From assembly GCA_035041965.1 (NCBI GenBank), contig JAPYMA010001220.1, forward strand, positions 1 to 64,000: 64,000 nt of DNA, given 5' to 3'. Position 1 is the stretch's first letter; each line of letters starts with the position of its first letter. The position numbers and the translations under genes are program-made. Positions 40,600 through 52,300 of this stretch are shown piece after piece. This DNA comes from Anisakis pegreffii. Taxonomy: Eukaryota > Nematoda > Chromadorea > Rhabditida > Anisakidae. The notes below the pieces were generated by a model. It saw only the letters and a program-made list of their open reading frames with translations, was not told the origin of the DNA and searched no databases.

Positions 40600-40611
40600 C
40601 TTTTTGCAGCC

Positions 40612-43600
40612 ATGCTGGTCAGGCGAGCATCAGTGAGGTATTTTCATGGTGCCATTATTGGGTTAACGTGGATTCTGGTTAGTTGTTTGGGCGAAGATGT
40701 GCTTGTATCGAGCCGAGATCCGATGACAAGTTCAGACGAACGAAGGTATTTATTGTATGATGTGAACCATGGTGAAGGATTCAACTTACGACGTGACGTT
40801 TTCATGAGGTATTTCATGAACAAATTTTCTCTTATTTTATGCATTTTTCATCATCGAATGTGGATTTTATCTTAAGCAACAGAATGATCGAATTATGTTG
40901 ATTCGTTGATTGCTGTTTCTTTTAGCAAAAAATCTTGTGGAACTCATAAGAAACCCATCTTGGGACGGCTTATATAAATACAGAATTGTCCATAGTTGAT
41001 ACACTGAAGGAGATTTATTAATTCTCATGGCCTTGCATGGTGTTTCTCATTCAAATTTTATCATTGAAATGCCCTGATCAAACTCATTACTTTCATCTCA
41101 GAATATCTTGATGTGGGCATATGCTGCACGAGTTGTACCTTTCCTGAGCATTGGCTCCTGTTTATTATCCAAATAATTCAATCGTCGATTCTCAGGAAAG
41201 GTTTAGCAAAATCGACACTCGTCTAGCGAATTTTAGCCAGGAGCAATCTTCAGAGTGGCGAACACAGTGAGAATTTTACGCGAACGAGGTCACAACTACG
41301 TACTCGTACTACCGCCATGGGGTGGTCTATATCACTGGAGACGTCCGGCCAGTAAACTGCCCTGGTCGTTGTTTTTCGATGTCCGAAGCATTAATCGTTT
41401 CGTACCAGTGATCGAGTTCGAGCAGTTTCTTCGTGGTGATTTTTTAAACTCATCCTCAATATTTTTTGTTCCATACTGATTTATAGGAACATTTGAACTG
41501 ATATCAAACATTTCTCATCGTACACCTCAGAAAAGTTGATAATATAGAGATATTCATCGAAATTGCAGTTATCTCATGTAATTACGATGATCCGTTCAGA
41601 TACTAACCACGACGCAATCGATGAGGTCGTCTATTTACAAGCTTATGCGGAAGGTTGGAGCGATGGCAAGTATGAGATTAAATTCGATAAACGAGAGTGC
41701 ATCAATGGGGGTAGATTCTATGAACGAGTTGCGGATGGCAAATGGTTAGCGAGTTATGCACTGACTGCATTTTAGTGAAAGTCTTCCTTGAAGTTTCACC
41801 TTGTTGCAATTAGAAGAAACTATCATTTGTGAGTAGAAACGGTCTTTAGACGCTGTTTTGGAAAGCGATCTCTATCGGAGTGGTTCTGTTGAAAGCTGAT
41901 AGAGTTTCATGAGTGATTTTGATTTATGTATTGAGTGCGATTTATGCATGATTCTGATATTATTATATATTTGTTGAAATGAAAATTCTCACATTTTCAA
42001 CGATATAAAAATTGCTGTTTTGATGTGATCCTTGCAAATTGGGTGGTTCGTTGATGAACGAAATGTGAACAAATGACGAGGGTGATGTGATATTTCATAT
42101 GAATGCAATTTGGCGATGATAATGAATGGAGTTTTGAAGGTCCGGTTGGTTCTTCACGTATCCGAACGTTCGTGCCCGTCAGTTTTCGTGTGTTTCTATT
42201 CAAGGCGATTCGAATACGTTAGCAGATCTGGTCGAACGCGATCATTCTGAAGCGATGTCGTTGTTTATCGATCGAGCTGAGGCAATTCTGCATTCATCGT
42301 TTGGCGATTCATACTATTGGGAGGCTAGAAGATCAATGCGATACGCGAAACATCTCGTTGAAATTGGTGATAAATTCAGGTTATTTGCTAGCTGCTTGAC
42401 TCATTTGCTACTCTTTGAATGATCATAAAGTATTTCTACTCGTGAATATACTAGTAAGTTTTATTTTTTGTTTTATTGTGGTGTTGAGTGGGCAATAAGA
42501 AAGAATTCGTATACTATGGACCAGTTTTTGCAGCCTCATCAAATTTTAGCTCTAATGTTATGATGGTTTTTTCCTATCTGTTCGAGAAAGCAGGCAGTCA
42601 GTTCCTATCTTGTAGAGTGTTGAAATGAGCACGGATTGATTTTTTGATCTTGATTTGTTTTGTGGTATAGTGAATTTGCTTCAGGTCTGAAAAATTGAAC
42701 TCGAACGATGTGTCTGATAAAACTGTTCTAGACAAAAGCTGGGTTGAAACAAAGAAGGTAAGAAGATAGTTTTGACTGATTAGTCAGTTTTTCGAATTAT
42801 TTCTTTTTGAACTGTTTCATTATTGATAAGCATAGATCAATCTTCATCGTGAAGATAGAGAACTTGTTTAAGATATGTTTTGTGACATATTTTTTGTATA
42901 GTTTACGAGGGATGCTTGGTGCAGATAATTTGACTAAATTTCTGTGGACGTTAGTTGCATCGAGTGGGATTTTTGAATGAATGTGATCGAGTGTGTTTGA
43001 TGATATGATTGCGTTCACTGTCAAAAGTTAACAGATGCGGAAAAATTTCTGAATAATTTTGCAGAAACATGGTGAGGCTATCGGTGGTCCGTTTGTTTGC
43101 ATTCATTGGCGTCGACGAGACTTCGTACACTCTCATTCGGCTCATATCCCTTCGATAGAAGGTACAGCCGAATTGGTAAAGAAATTTTGTGATGGTTTCA
43201 GTTTTATGTTCTTTCATTCATTTTTGCTTGATGCAGATGAAACGTTTGCTTGGAATTACAAGAGACAAATGACATCTTTGGAACTGTGAAGGAAATGAAT
43301 GAAGAAAGTTTTGATGTGAGAGAAGACAAGCTGGTATATTGGGGTGTTTCATATTCGGAAGAATTCGTTCCATATGGAAATCAGACATGACTTTATGAGA
43401 TATGATATGGTTTGAGGGCTGAACTGGTGATAGTGTGATATTGCAGATCAGTGGGATATTGCAAAAGCAAAAGTTGGACACGGTATTCTTGAGTACAGAC
43501 GCCCCAGCGGAAGAGGTTAACGAATTGAGAAATTTGCTTGGCACGAATGTTGTCGTGGAGCAATTTTTGGATAACGAAACTCTAAGCGATGGCGAAATAT

Positions 43601-44101
43601 CGATAATTGATCAGGTGGGGCCGTATTATTTGATGAAGTTGATTCTACTTTGAATTAGTTTTGTTTATTGGAAAATTTCGTACTGAAGTGTTCTTCATAC
43701 GTTATTGTGCGCAGTGATTCAGTTCGAATACTTCAGTACGTTTTCTGTTTCATCGTTTGTATCCATTTGTTAGATTTATGCGTTTGTTCACGAATCGCTC
43801 TTCTTATTTTCGTCAATATTCTTGATTGATGATGATAGTATTCGAAGTTGAATGCGACAAAATACAGATTTCATTTGTTTTTTGTTTTCAGTGGATTTGT
43901 GCCCATGCACGGTACTTCAGTGGAACGCATTCGTCGACGTTCTCATTTCGCATCCACGAGGATCGTGAAATCCTTGGTTTCGATCCTGAAAGCACTTTCA
44001 ATTGTTTGTGTCCAGATGGAAAACCGGACTGTGAGCAACCGGCGAAGTGGAAGATTGTTTACAGCAAAGAGGAATTCGAGAAGAATCTGTACGGTCTCTA
44101 G
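40612..44101 (+). CDS. pad-2: GDP-fucose protein O-fucosyltransferase 2 (POFUT2/PAD-2), 8 exons
   Basis: ER enzyme that transfers fucose from GDP-fucose to Ser/Thr in folded thrombospondin type 1 repeats. Exons: 40612-40808, 41254-41435, 41600-41744, 42140-42379, 42685-42757, 43065-43175, 43447-43614, 43892-44101; phases close to 441 residues (human 429). A signal peptide spans about residues 11-27. [20 protein letters not shown] holds the conserved catalytic Glu (about 55). Then come [63 protein letters not shown] (GDP-fucose-binding Arg motif), VFLSTDAP and [20 protein letters not shown] followed by [24 protein letters not shown] at 40601-40609 lies two bases before this ATG, so the upstream in-frame ATG at 40585 falls in an intron or outron and is rejected. 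C. elegans pad-2 is the orthologue. Confidence 0.95.
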
Positions 44102-47100
44102 AGAACGTTATGAAGTGAATCATTTCAATTGAAAAAGAGAACAGATATTGGCTCGTTTGATCGTTTGTTAACTGTTGCATTAGGTTAGGTTATGAACTGT
44201 TATTATTGTTGTTAATTTTGATGTTGTTGTTGTTTGTTGTATAATATCGAAATGTAGTAGTGGTATTGTTATTCGACATTACTATTTTTTGGTATTATTT
44301 TTTACTTTGTTATTTTTCCGGTTTTTTTGAATTTCTGTTTCGTTTTTTGTGTCATTATTTTTGTATTATTGTTATTATTTTGGTGTTTATTTTGTATTTT
44401 GAGATTATTTCAATGTTTTTTTTCAGTTGCGTTAGGTGAGTTATGCGTGTGAATAATCTACATAATATTGATATATGGGTGCTTTGTAAAAAATATTTTA
44501 CAGTGCTTTATTTTGTTAACAATAAGGTTATTTTGTGAGATTCTGTATTTGTTGTTGAAGTTTGACTTGCCATATTTGAATTTTGATTTGTTTATTGCCT
44601 CGAGAAGTGATAAAAAGCTGAGAGATTTTGTGCTAAATTGAAGTATTTGTGCCGATTATAATTGTGATTTTACTTGTCTATGCAACGATTGATTGCAGAT
44701 AAGAGTGCTGCTTAAATGCTTACAGTTTTGGATGGTGTTTAGTGTGAATCTTTTCGATTTGATCATTTTCTCTGCTTGCTTATTTGTTCGATAGTTTTTG
44801 AATTCTTTCGTTACTTGTCATTCGAGATTCGTTGTCAAAACCTTAGATGTAATGTGTATTCGCGAATTTTTGATAGTCACGATGTTACTGTTGTTGCTTA
44901 TGCAATATTTTATATTCATGTGTTAGGAGATTGAATAGCTTATTGAATTGTACTTGCCGTATTCAGTTGGTAATCGTTCAGTTGAACTGATCGATATGAC
45001 CGACGAGCATACGATGAGATTGCGATTGTAATGTAAAGTAATAAATGTTATCGAAATGGACAGAATGATAATTTCGTGCAATTTGAAGACGTATCGTTGA
45101 TAATGATTATAGTATAGTGGTGACCTTAAAGTAATCAAACAATGTTGACCCCGTTAAGCAGTGTTTTGAGCTTTACGAAGATCTTTCATCAACCCTTTTT
45201 GGCCGCATTAAATCATCAGATCCGTCTGATTTTTACGACAGCGATCAAAGAAGAGAATTTCTTAAAGTTTATGATGAACTGGTGTTAGGTGCAGTTTTAT
45301 ACGGACTTTTCTTTATGCATCCGCAATATCTTTATGGGGTCATTTAGGCCATTTTTTCACCAGCTATAAATTTTTGATCGATTTCTGCTTCAGGACATCA
45401 AATCTGACCAACCAGTTCATTTGATTCGTTCATTTTATGTAACCAGGTTTTATGAGTAATAATGAATGCTTAGGGCTGAGAGTAACAGAATATTCAACGG
45501 ATCTACATTAGGAAAGCTGATTAACACTACCTTCCAGTGAATCTGAACTCCGATGTGTTCCATCTGAACGGAGAGTATTTCTGTGCGGCGATAGAATTTT
45601 AACAGAATGTTTGAAGAAATATATGTGTATTTTGATGTTTTGCAATTGTTTCGAAATATGCAAATGAAATTCTGACTACAGATATCAAATATCTCGCACG
45701 ATGAGTCATTAGCATTCATTGAATTGCGAGTGATCACCTCACCAGACCATTGGATGAATAGTAATTATTCCAGCGTTTCGCAATGCACCCCAACCAATAG
45801 ACAAAGTTTAAACAAGCGATTGCTAAGTTCATCCATCTATTTCAGTCAGTCGAATTCAGCTGAACTCGTCTGCTTCAATTCATCAAGATCCACTAAGATA
45901 CGCCTAGCAATTACCGACCCACTCATCGAACAAATCGACGTCATTGATGGGGAATGATTGATGTTCAGTGCATTTAATCAATACGATTTTATGACTGTGT
46001 TCACTCTCTCATCGAGTTCAATGAAACTGTTGAAGTGGAGTTCAGCTGAACAAAACAGATTTTATTGTTGACTTTATGGGGCTGATCAGATGTCGGAACT
46101 GTAAGATATAAGAGTGACAATAAAAAGCACATATGTGAAAGTTTAGTGCACGGACGGTTTTATGATGGCAGATAATGAATGTTAATGGCGTTTTATATTT
46201 GGATGGACACAGACGATATTGGACAGCAACATTCACACTTAGCGCTTTTCATTACGACCATCAGCTAGAGCACCTTTATCCTATAGGTCGTATTCCATAT
46301 GGAATGTGTTGAGTTCTGTGTGTGTGTGTGGATAACGATGCGATATGGATATGGGCTATATAATTTGCAGTTTGTTTACTTCTTCTCAAAACAAAGCTAA
46401 AATTTAACATGAATGCATAAATCATTGCTGCGTTTATTGTGCACAAATGAAAAGGCAAACAAGCGTAGGTTTTGAGATTGATCGTGATCATAGAACAACA
46501 GATATTCGATCGCATTGATGTAAACATGTTCAAACAAACCTTACGAAAGCAATTATTTTGGTTACGAATTTATTGGCCACGATGACTATTACTATCTTGA
46601 ATTCAGTTGATTCAGTTAATGTCGACTGATATTCGGCCGCGAAAATGCCTAAATGTGCTTCGTAAATACCGTACTGACAATGGCAATGTTTCCGTTCCTG
46701 ACCCTCTTTGATGGTATTGATCTGCGCGTTCAATCAAATACTGATTGTGACAGATTCCAAGATAAAGTTTCAGAAGAACAACACTCTCAGCGATTCCAAG
46801 CAAGTCGTATTGGTTCAAGTTATTGCAGCAATTTCAAGTTACACGTTCTAAACCCATCGTATAAAAGAGCGATACGATGTTGCTTATTATGGCTTGTTGA
46901 ATGACTGAAATTCGATCTGGATCATCTGCATGCATATGAATGAATGAATATGCAGTTATGCATGCGATTCAAAGTTTCACTCATTTCAGTGATTAATTGC
47001 ATTCAAAACAATATCAGATTAAAGAATTAGAGCATGTTTTTGATATTGTTTTGTAATCAACAAACAATAGATGATACTTTAACAATGTAGACGGTAACTG

Positions 47101-49318
47101 CTGGTATGTCAGAAAGTAAGTAATACTTTGCTGAATGTGGAGATGAACGCTTAAAAGAATGGTTGGTAGGCACTGGAGAAGTGTTGATGGGATGGGCAGA
47201 GGAATGCACTGAACGGGAATAACATTTGTATACATATATGCTTACAATAAGGGATAGACAAATTCTTGGGTAGGGATATATTTACGTAGGGATATATATT
47301 TACGTACAGGGATATACAAATGTACATATAGATGTACAAGGGAAAGGATATAGAAGACAGGGATATGCTAACGAAGGGTGGTGGACGAATTGGTAATGTA
47401 AAGTGACGTGATGATATGTTTGCTAGTTGTAGTTGATGCTCGCTCGTCAGGCGGCGTTTTATAGAAGAGGAAGAATAAACGAAGATATGACGATAGATTT
47501 ATTGGATATGTTGATGACTAAGATATATAGGAAGGAGCATAAGTCAGTCCTAAACGATGAATGCTACAATTGAAATGTGAATAGTGGCTGACCCTATGGC
47601 AACAGCAACAGCGTAGACAACATTCACTCATATCGTAGGGTCACAAATCTTATCTTAAGCCAAGTTACAGGCTTATTAGATAGAGGATGATAGTTTGAGT
47701 TATCGTTTAGGTGAGTTAGTTAGAGAGTACTGTGTGTGTGTGTTTGTGTTGTGCTCAATTGTAACTTATAACTTTCAATTTTGACGCCACCAACACTTAG
47801 CCATTTACTAATTGTATGTGTGTACATAGAACAATACTTTCAGCAATTGATCATGATTTGATAATTATAGTCATTTCAGTAACAATAACGGTGATAATGT
47901 TATGTTCGAATGTGTTTGTAAGTAAGTGTATCATTACCAGTTTCACGGAACTTCATCAAATCCTATCAAAAACAACTCATTGATCGTGATTTTATCATCA
48001 ATCGTTCACATTTGCACACTGCTATTCTTCTCATCACCGTCCTCATTATCAACGCAAGCTTATGATATTTCCTTATCACTTCGACGATCATTTTCTTATC
48101 TGTAACGTTGATTTTTCTCCTTCTTAATATCAACTGCTCTATCGTACTCTATGCATCTACAATTGCAATAAAATTATAATTTGCTTCGTAAACTATCAAC
48201 GTTAAGCTGCTTATCTGCAATCCTAACTTGCATCCTATCCGTTCTATCTTCAAGTGAAATGTAACAACAACAACATCCTTCGTTCGATTCGATTGTTTCA
48301 TTGAGGTGATAATGCTAGCACACTAACTCATCTCAGTCTACCCTACCTGTTGCATTAGCCATCTTATCACCGTTATCTTTTAAGCCACAATTAAATTATC
48401 AGTGTTCATCTAGAATGAGATCGTTGCCACAATTGCTTTCAGCGCTGTCCAGCTATTATATTTGATGTGATGCTCATTAATGTGCTTTCTCGATTATACT
48501 CGATGTCGTTGGTTTTTGAATTTTCGTTTAAGTTGATTTGGTTTCAAATTCTGATTATACTCCATTCGAATGAACACTTCTGTGAATTCACTAATTTTTT
48601 AGCAGTTAGGACTATTCAAATCCACGAAGCCATTAGCAGCCTTGCGATTCTTCTTTTTCATAGCATCTTTTGATATTTATCATGAAATGCGGAAGACCAC
48701 TATTGTTGAGGTGCAGAATAACTGAAAATAACTGAAAAGAAGTCGTTTCGTTTATTGTAAAATTTCGGAGTGATTCAGTTAAATCAGATACACTCTAGGT
48801 CAAGTAACTATGAAACGATGGATGTTTTTGCAACAATTGGCCATTTTTTTGGGAATTTTAAGAAACGCTTAAGAAGCATTTTCCAGACCTCTGATGCAAC
48901 ATTTTGTGAGTGTGTTCATCTGCTGATTGGTTGAGCAGATAATAGCTTACCTACTTGTGGTGTGTGAACTGGGATGAGTGCGTTGGGGAGGGAGATGAGA
49001 TTAGGAAATGTGCGGATGGATATATAATGAAACATAAAATCGTCAGTCGATATCGTATTAATAACCCAGTAATTAGTTATTTTATTCGTTGCCCTTTTAG
49101 ATTGTGAAATAGTTCGTTGTGACGACGATGTGATATTATTGTTTATTGCAATTGTATTGTTTATTCAATAGTGCTTAAGTGTATTTATTCCTTTGCAGAT
49201 GATTCGTATTCTGTATTACAAATTCGTTTTTCGTGTTGTTTTTATTTTGAGCAATTTCGGGACGATTCGTTATATTAAATTGTATTGTAGGGTTAACGCC
49301 ATACCATCCAAATAAAGC
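44102..49318. other. Intergenic stretch, 5.2 kb, between POFUT2 and mig-6
   Basis: Apart from the orphan exon at 45135-45347 I see no gene. It includes T/GTT-rich 3' sequence after POFUT2 (about 44.2-44.4 kb), a short GT run near 46318-46330 and another near 47727-47745, and a cluster of AGGGATATA-type short repeats at about 47250-47370. The last kilobase should contain the mig-6 promoter; TGTATTGTAG ending at 49290 is an acceptor-like site 28 nt before the mig-6 ATG. Confidence 0.5.
45135..45347 (+). CDS. Orphan coding-like exon, function unknown
   Basis: A 70-codon open segment without a Met start runs to TAG at 45345-45347. From an AG acceptor at 45160-45161 (or from the preceding in-frame stop at 45132) it reads CFELYEDLSSTLFGRIKSSD, then PSDFYDSDQRREFLKVYDEL and VLGAVLYGLFFMHPQYLYGV. 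Its amphipathic, charged helix followed by a hydrophobic FF-MHP segment is loosely like the C-terminus of nematode EcKinase/CHK-type small-molecule kinases, but I cannot assign it. It may be the last exon of an undetected gene or a remnant. Confidence 0.35.
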   Translation, partial: SNNVDPVKQCFELYEDLSSTLFGRIKSSDPSDFYDSDQRREFLKVYDELVLGAVLYGLFFMHPQYLYGVI

Positions 49319-52300
49319 ATGCAACTGCTGTTCAACTTGGCAGTTGTTGTTTATTTGCCATTGCTGGCGATCGCGTGGAGTATTCCGTTCTTCTCAACTG
49401 AAAAGGTTTGTGCTCAGAATGCAAAACAACAAAAAAGACTCTCTGAATTTTTCCATTTAATACAATGCGATTCCTTCGCAATTCATTAAATGTTCAAATA
49501 TGAAAAGGCTTCATTGTGCAAATACACGCATTCTTTTATCCGTACCGTCTTCACGCGCTGAGCATATCGTATTCGATGGTTGCTCTCACATCATAAGATC
49601 ACGAAAGCCCATAGAAACCTGAATGTAATTGCTTCTCACTTCACTGCTTGTCACCTACAAAAAGAACATTACAATGATGCAACAGCTTCAAAATTCACGA
49701 CTTTATCGTCATGTTTCATAAGAATCCCCAAAGTAATTTCCTTCACATGAACAAAAAAGATCAACAGGTGCAGTTGAACCGTTTTTATAGTCTTCACGAC
49801 GGAGGTTCCTGTAGCGGGATAAATTCTGAATGCCTCAAAAGTTTCTCTAAGCAAACAGCTAATTTAAATTGCAACAGCTCTGTTGCCGTGCTTTTTATCA
49901 CTTTCTAAACGTGATTACACTTGTCGTTCCCATCATCACATCTTACTTCGTTGTTATGTTTTTATGTGATCATCAATCATTTATTTTATTATATTATCGT
50001 TTGCAGCAGCTGTTCATAACTCATAACTTCGTGCATCATCAGTTTTAAAGAACTTTAAAGATTTCGATGCTGCTTGCTAAAATCACCTCTTAAAAATGTT
50101 CTGATCCATCCATCCGCCTACACTGATCAAATAGCGTTTGTTCATTGATGATGCTGGTGAAGCAGCATTCGATATTCAACTGCTAAAACCTGAAAATGCC
50201 TTCACTGAACTTCCAAAACACCATAATTCAATCGAGTACAGTTAAGTGGTGAAAGAAATCGCCTGTACAACTGCACATTGATGCGCACTCACTAGATCTA
50301 TTGCTTCATGTTCACTGCACGATGGTCATTTGCATACGAAAGTTGTTCGCGCATTAAAGAAATAATGAAACCTGTGGATGACGGCATGAAAAGAACCACT
50401 TCTGAAAATTGAGACTTTTCGGGTTCAAGTTTAGCTATGCTCTGAGATTTGAATATCCTTCAGATGAAACTCACTTGAGCTTCCAACGTGTCAGTTTACC
50501 TTTCAGCAGCTTTCACTGAAAATGAATCTGCCGTACTCGTAAGCGATAACTGACCTTTGATAACAGTCGTTTTGGATGAGACCAGAAGAGTTGGCTATGA
50601 GAAACTGCAAGGCCAATGCCTTCAATCAACAAATACAGCCGAATACCTTTGACTGAGTCCATGACAATTTTGAGATGATCTCACGATGAACAATGTTTTT
50701 GTCATCAGTAGAGCAAATCAATCAAATAAGTGCAAAATATCCTCACATATGCGAATTTCAAAGTGTTGTTGCCTATGCTAAGGCGTCAACAACTATTAAA
50801 GATGTGTTATTAAGATGTTTAAAGCCAAAAATTCTATCATCAAACGTGCAGTTTCGGCGGCATTCGTTAAAGCTGAATGTGCTCTCAACACAATACTTCT
50901 CAATTAGACCATCTTTGTTCTTATTCAAAATCATTTCATTGCGTTCACTAAGGAACAAAGGAACAAAACTCGTCGTTTTGCCCAAAGAACACATCAATTC
51001 TGCTCCAAAAAATCGAAAAGAAAACGCCAAAAAAACGTTCGATTACGGTGTTTGCAAACACAAACAATGAAGATCATTCATTTCGATCGCTCTTACAATT
51101 AGCACAATACCGTCAAGTCTTTCTCTCGTTTGCTTAAGATTTTCCGTGAAAAATTATTCCTAGAAATCGAAAATTGATAGTCATTGTTTTCACATCGAAG
51201 ATTGATCATCGAATCCAATGTTCTTTATTCTGTTTCTCATTTGTTTCTCAGTTCCACTGTGAATCGCCGCACAAAATTTGTGTTTTTCGGCAAATAATGA
51301 ATGACTGAATGATTTTTAGTTGATTGATTGCAACTTTTGAAATATTCTCTGCAAATAATGGCTTGTTTTTTGGTGTTAATGATAGTTTGGGGAATTAGTC
51401 ATTAATTGCGTCTGCAGTGAAAAAACTTCAAAGCTTGAAAAACTATGATAGAATTTAATTCACATTGCGATGCTTCATTCTCGCCTTCTAAAGTGTCTCC
51501 TAAAATATTCTATTTTGTGAGCTAGCGATTGACTGCTGGCTTTGATCAATTTGCTCGCATTGTAATTGATATACATTCATTCCAATCCACTTGATGTGAT
51601 CCACCAACAGAATTGTTTTTTTCACTCGTCAGTTGTCTAATTGCTAAGGAAAATTAAGTGCAGAATCTAGTTCAAGCTTCTGCTCACTGCTTAGTCATTA
51701 TTCATTGTTGTACACAACATTCAAAAAGCTGAGCATACTGAGTTCGAGAATCACCTTCAGCAAATTCAGTTAGGCATAAATCTGAGTGGGTGATCATTTG
51801 AGTCTCTTCTCAGACACTTCATCCTCTCAGATGGTGAGCCGGAGCAAACCTAGTCGAACACGCAAGACAGTTTCGTGAATTTTGAACCTATTTTTTAAAA
51901 ATGAAAATTCAGTGCTCCAGTGGCATTTTAATTATGTATGTTTGGTTGTAATCACTCAAAAGTGTGCTTGAAGGCAGTTAAGCAGTGGAGGCAGTTGCTT
52001 AAGAGTCTGACTGATCAAGACATATAGAGCAGTGTTGATTGCAGAACGGTGAAGTCTATTTGTATCATGGATCTCCGAGGGAAGCTGATCCGGAATCACT
52101 TCGAATAAAACGACAAGCCTATCAGGTGTTTGTTGGAGGTGACGTATCAGTGACTGTCGACAAATCAGGTCAAGCCGAAACAGGCGTTTGGGGTCCGTGG
52201 TTGGGCGATCAGGAATGCTCAAGGACATGCGGAGGTGGTGTTAAGATCGAGAAACGTCAATGCAAGTTGGTGTTTTTCGAAGTCTACGATTACACGATAT

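Noticed and set aside
40585..40611. Upstream in-frame ATG for POFUT2 (MVTCHLFAA extension)
   Set aside because: It overlaps the TTTTTGCAG acceptor tract just before 40610, so it should be spliced away.
41137..41202. 12-bp inverted repeat (ACCTTTCCTGAG / CTCAGGAAAGGT) in POFUT2 intron 1; a similar 11-bp pair at 43679-43740
   Set aside because: Too short and without target duplications; expected by chance or minor stem-loops.
50693..51070. 125-codon frame in the mig-6 first intron
   Set aside because: No recognisable domain, biased composition and no splice context; likely chance.
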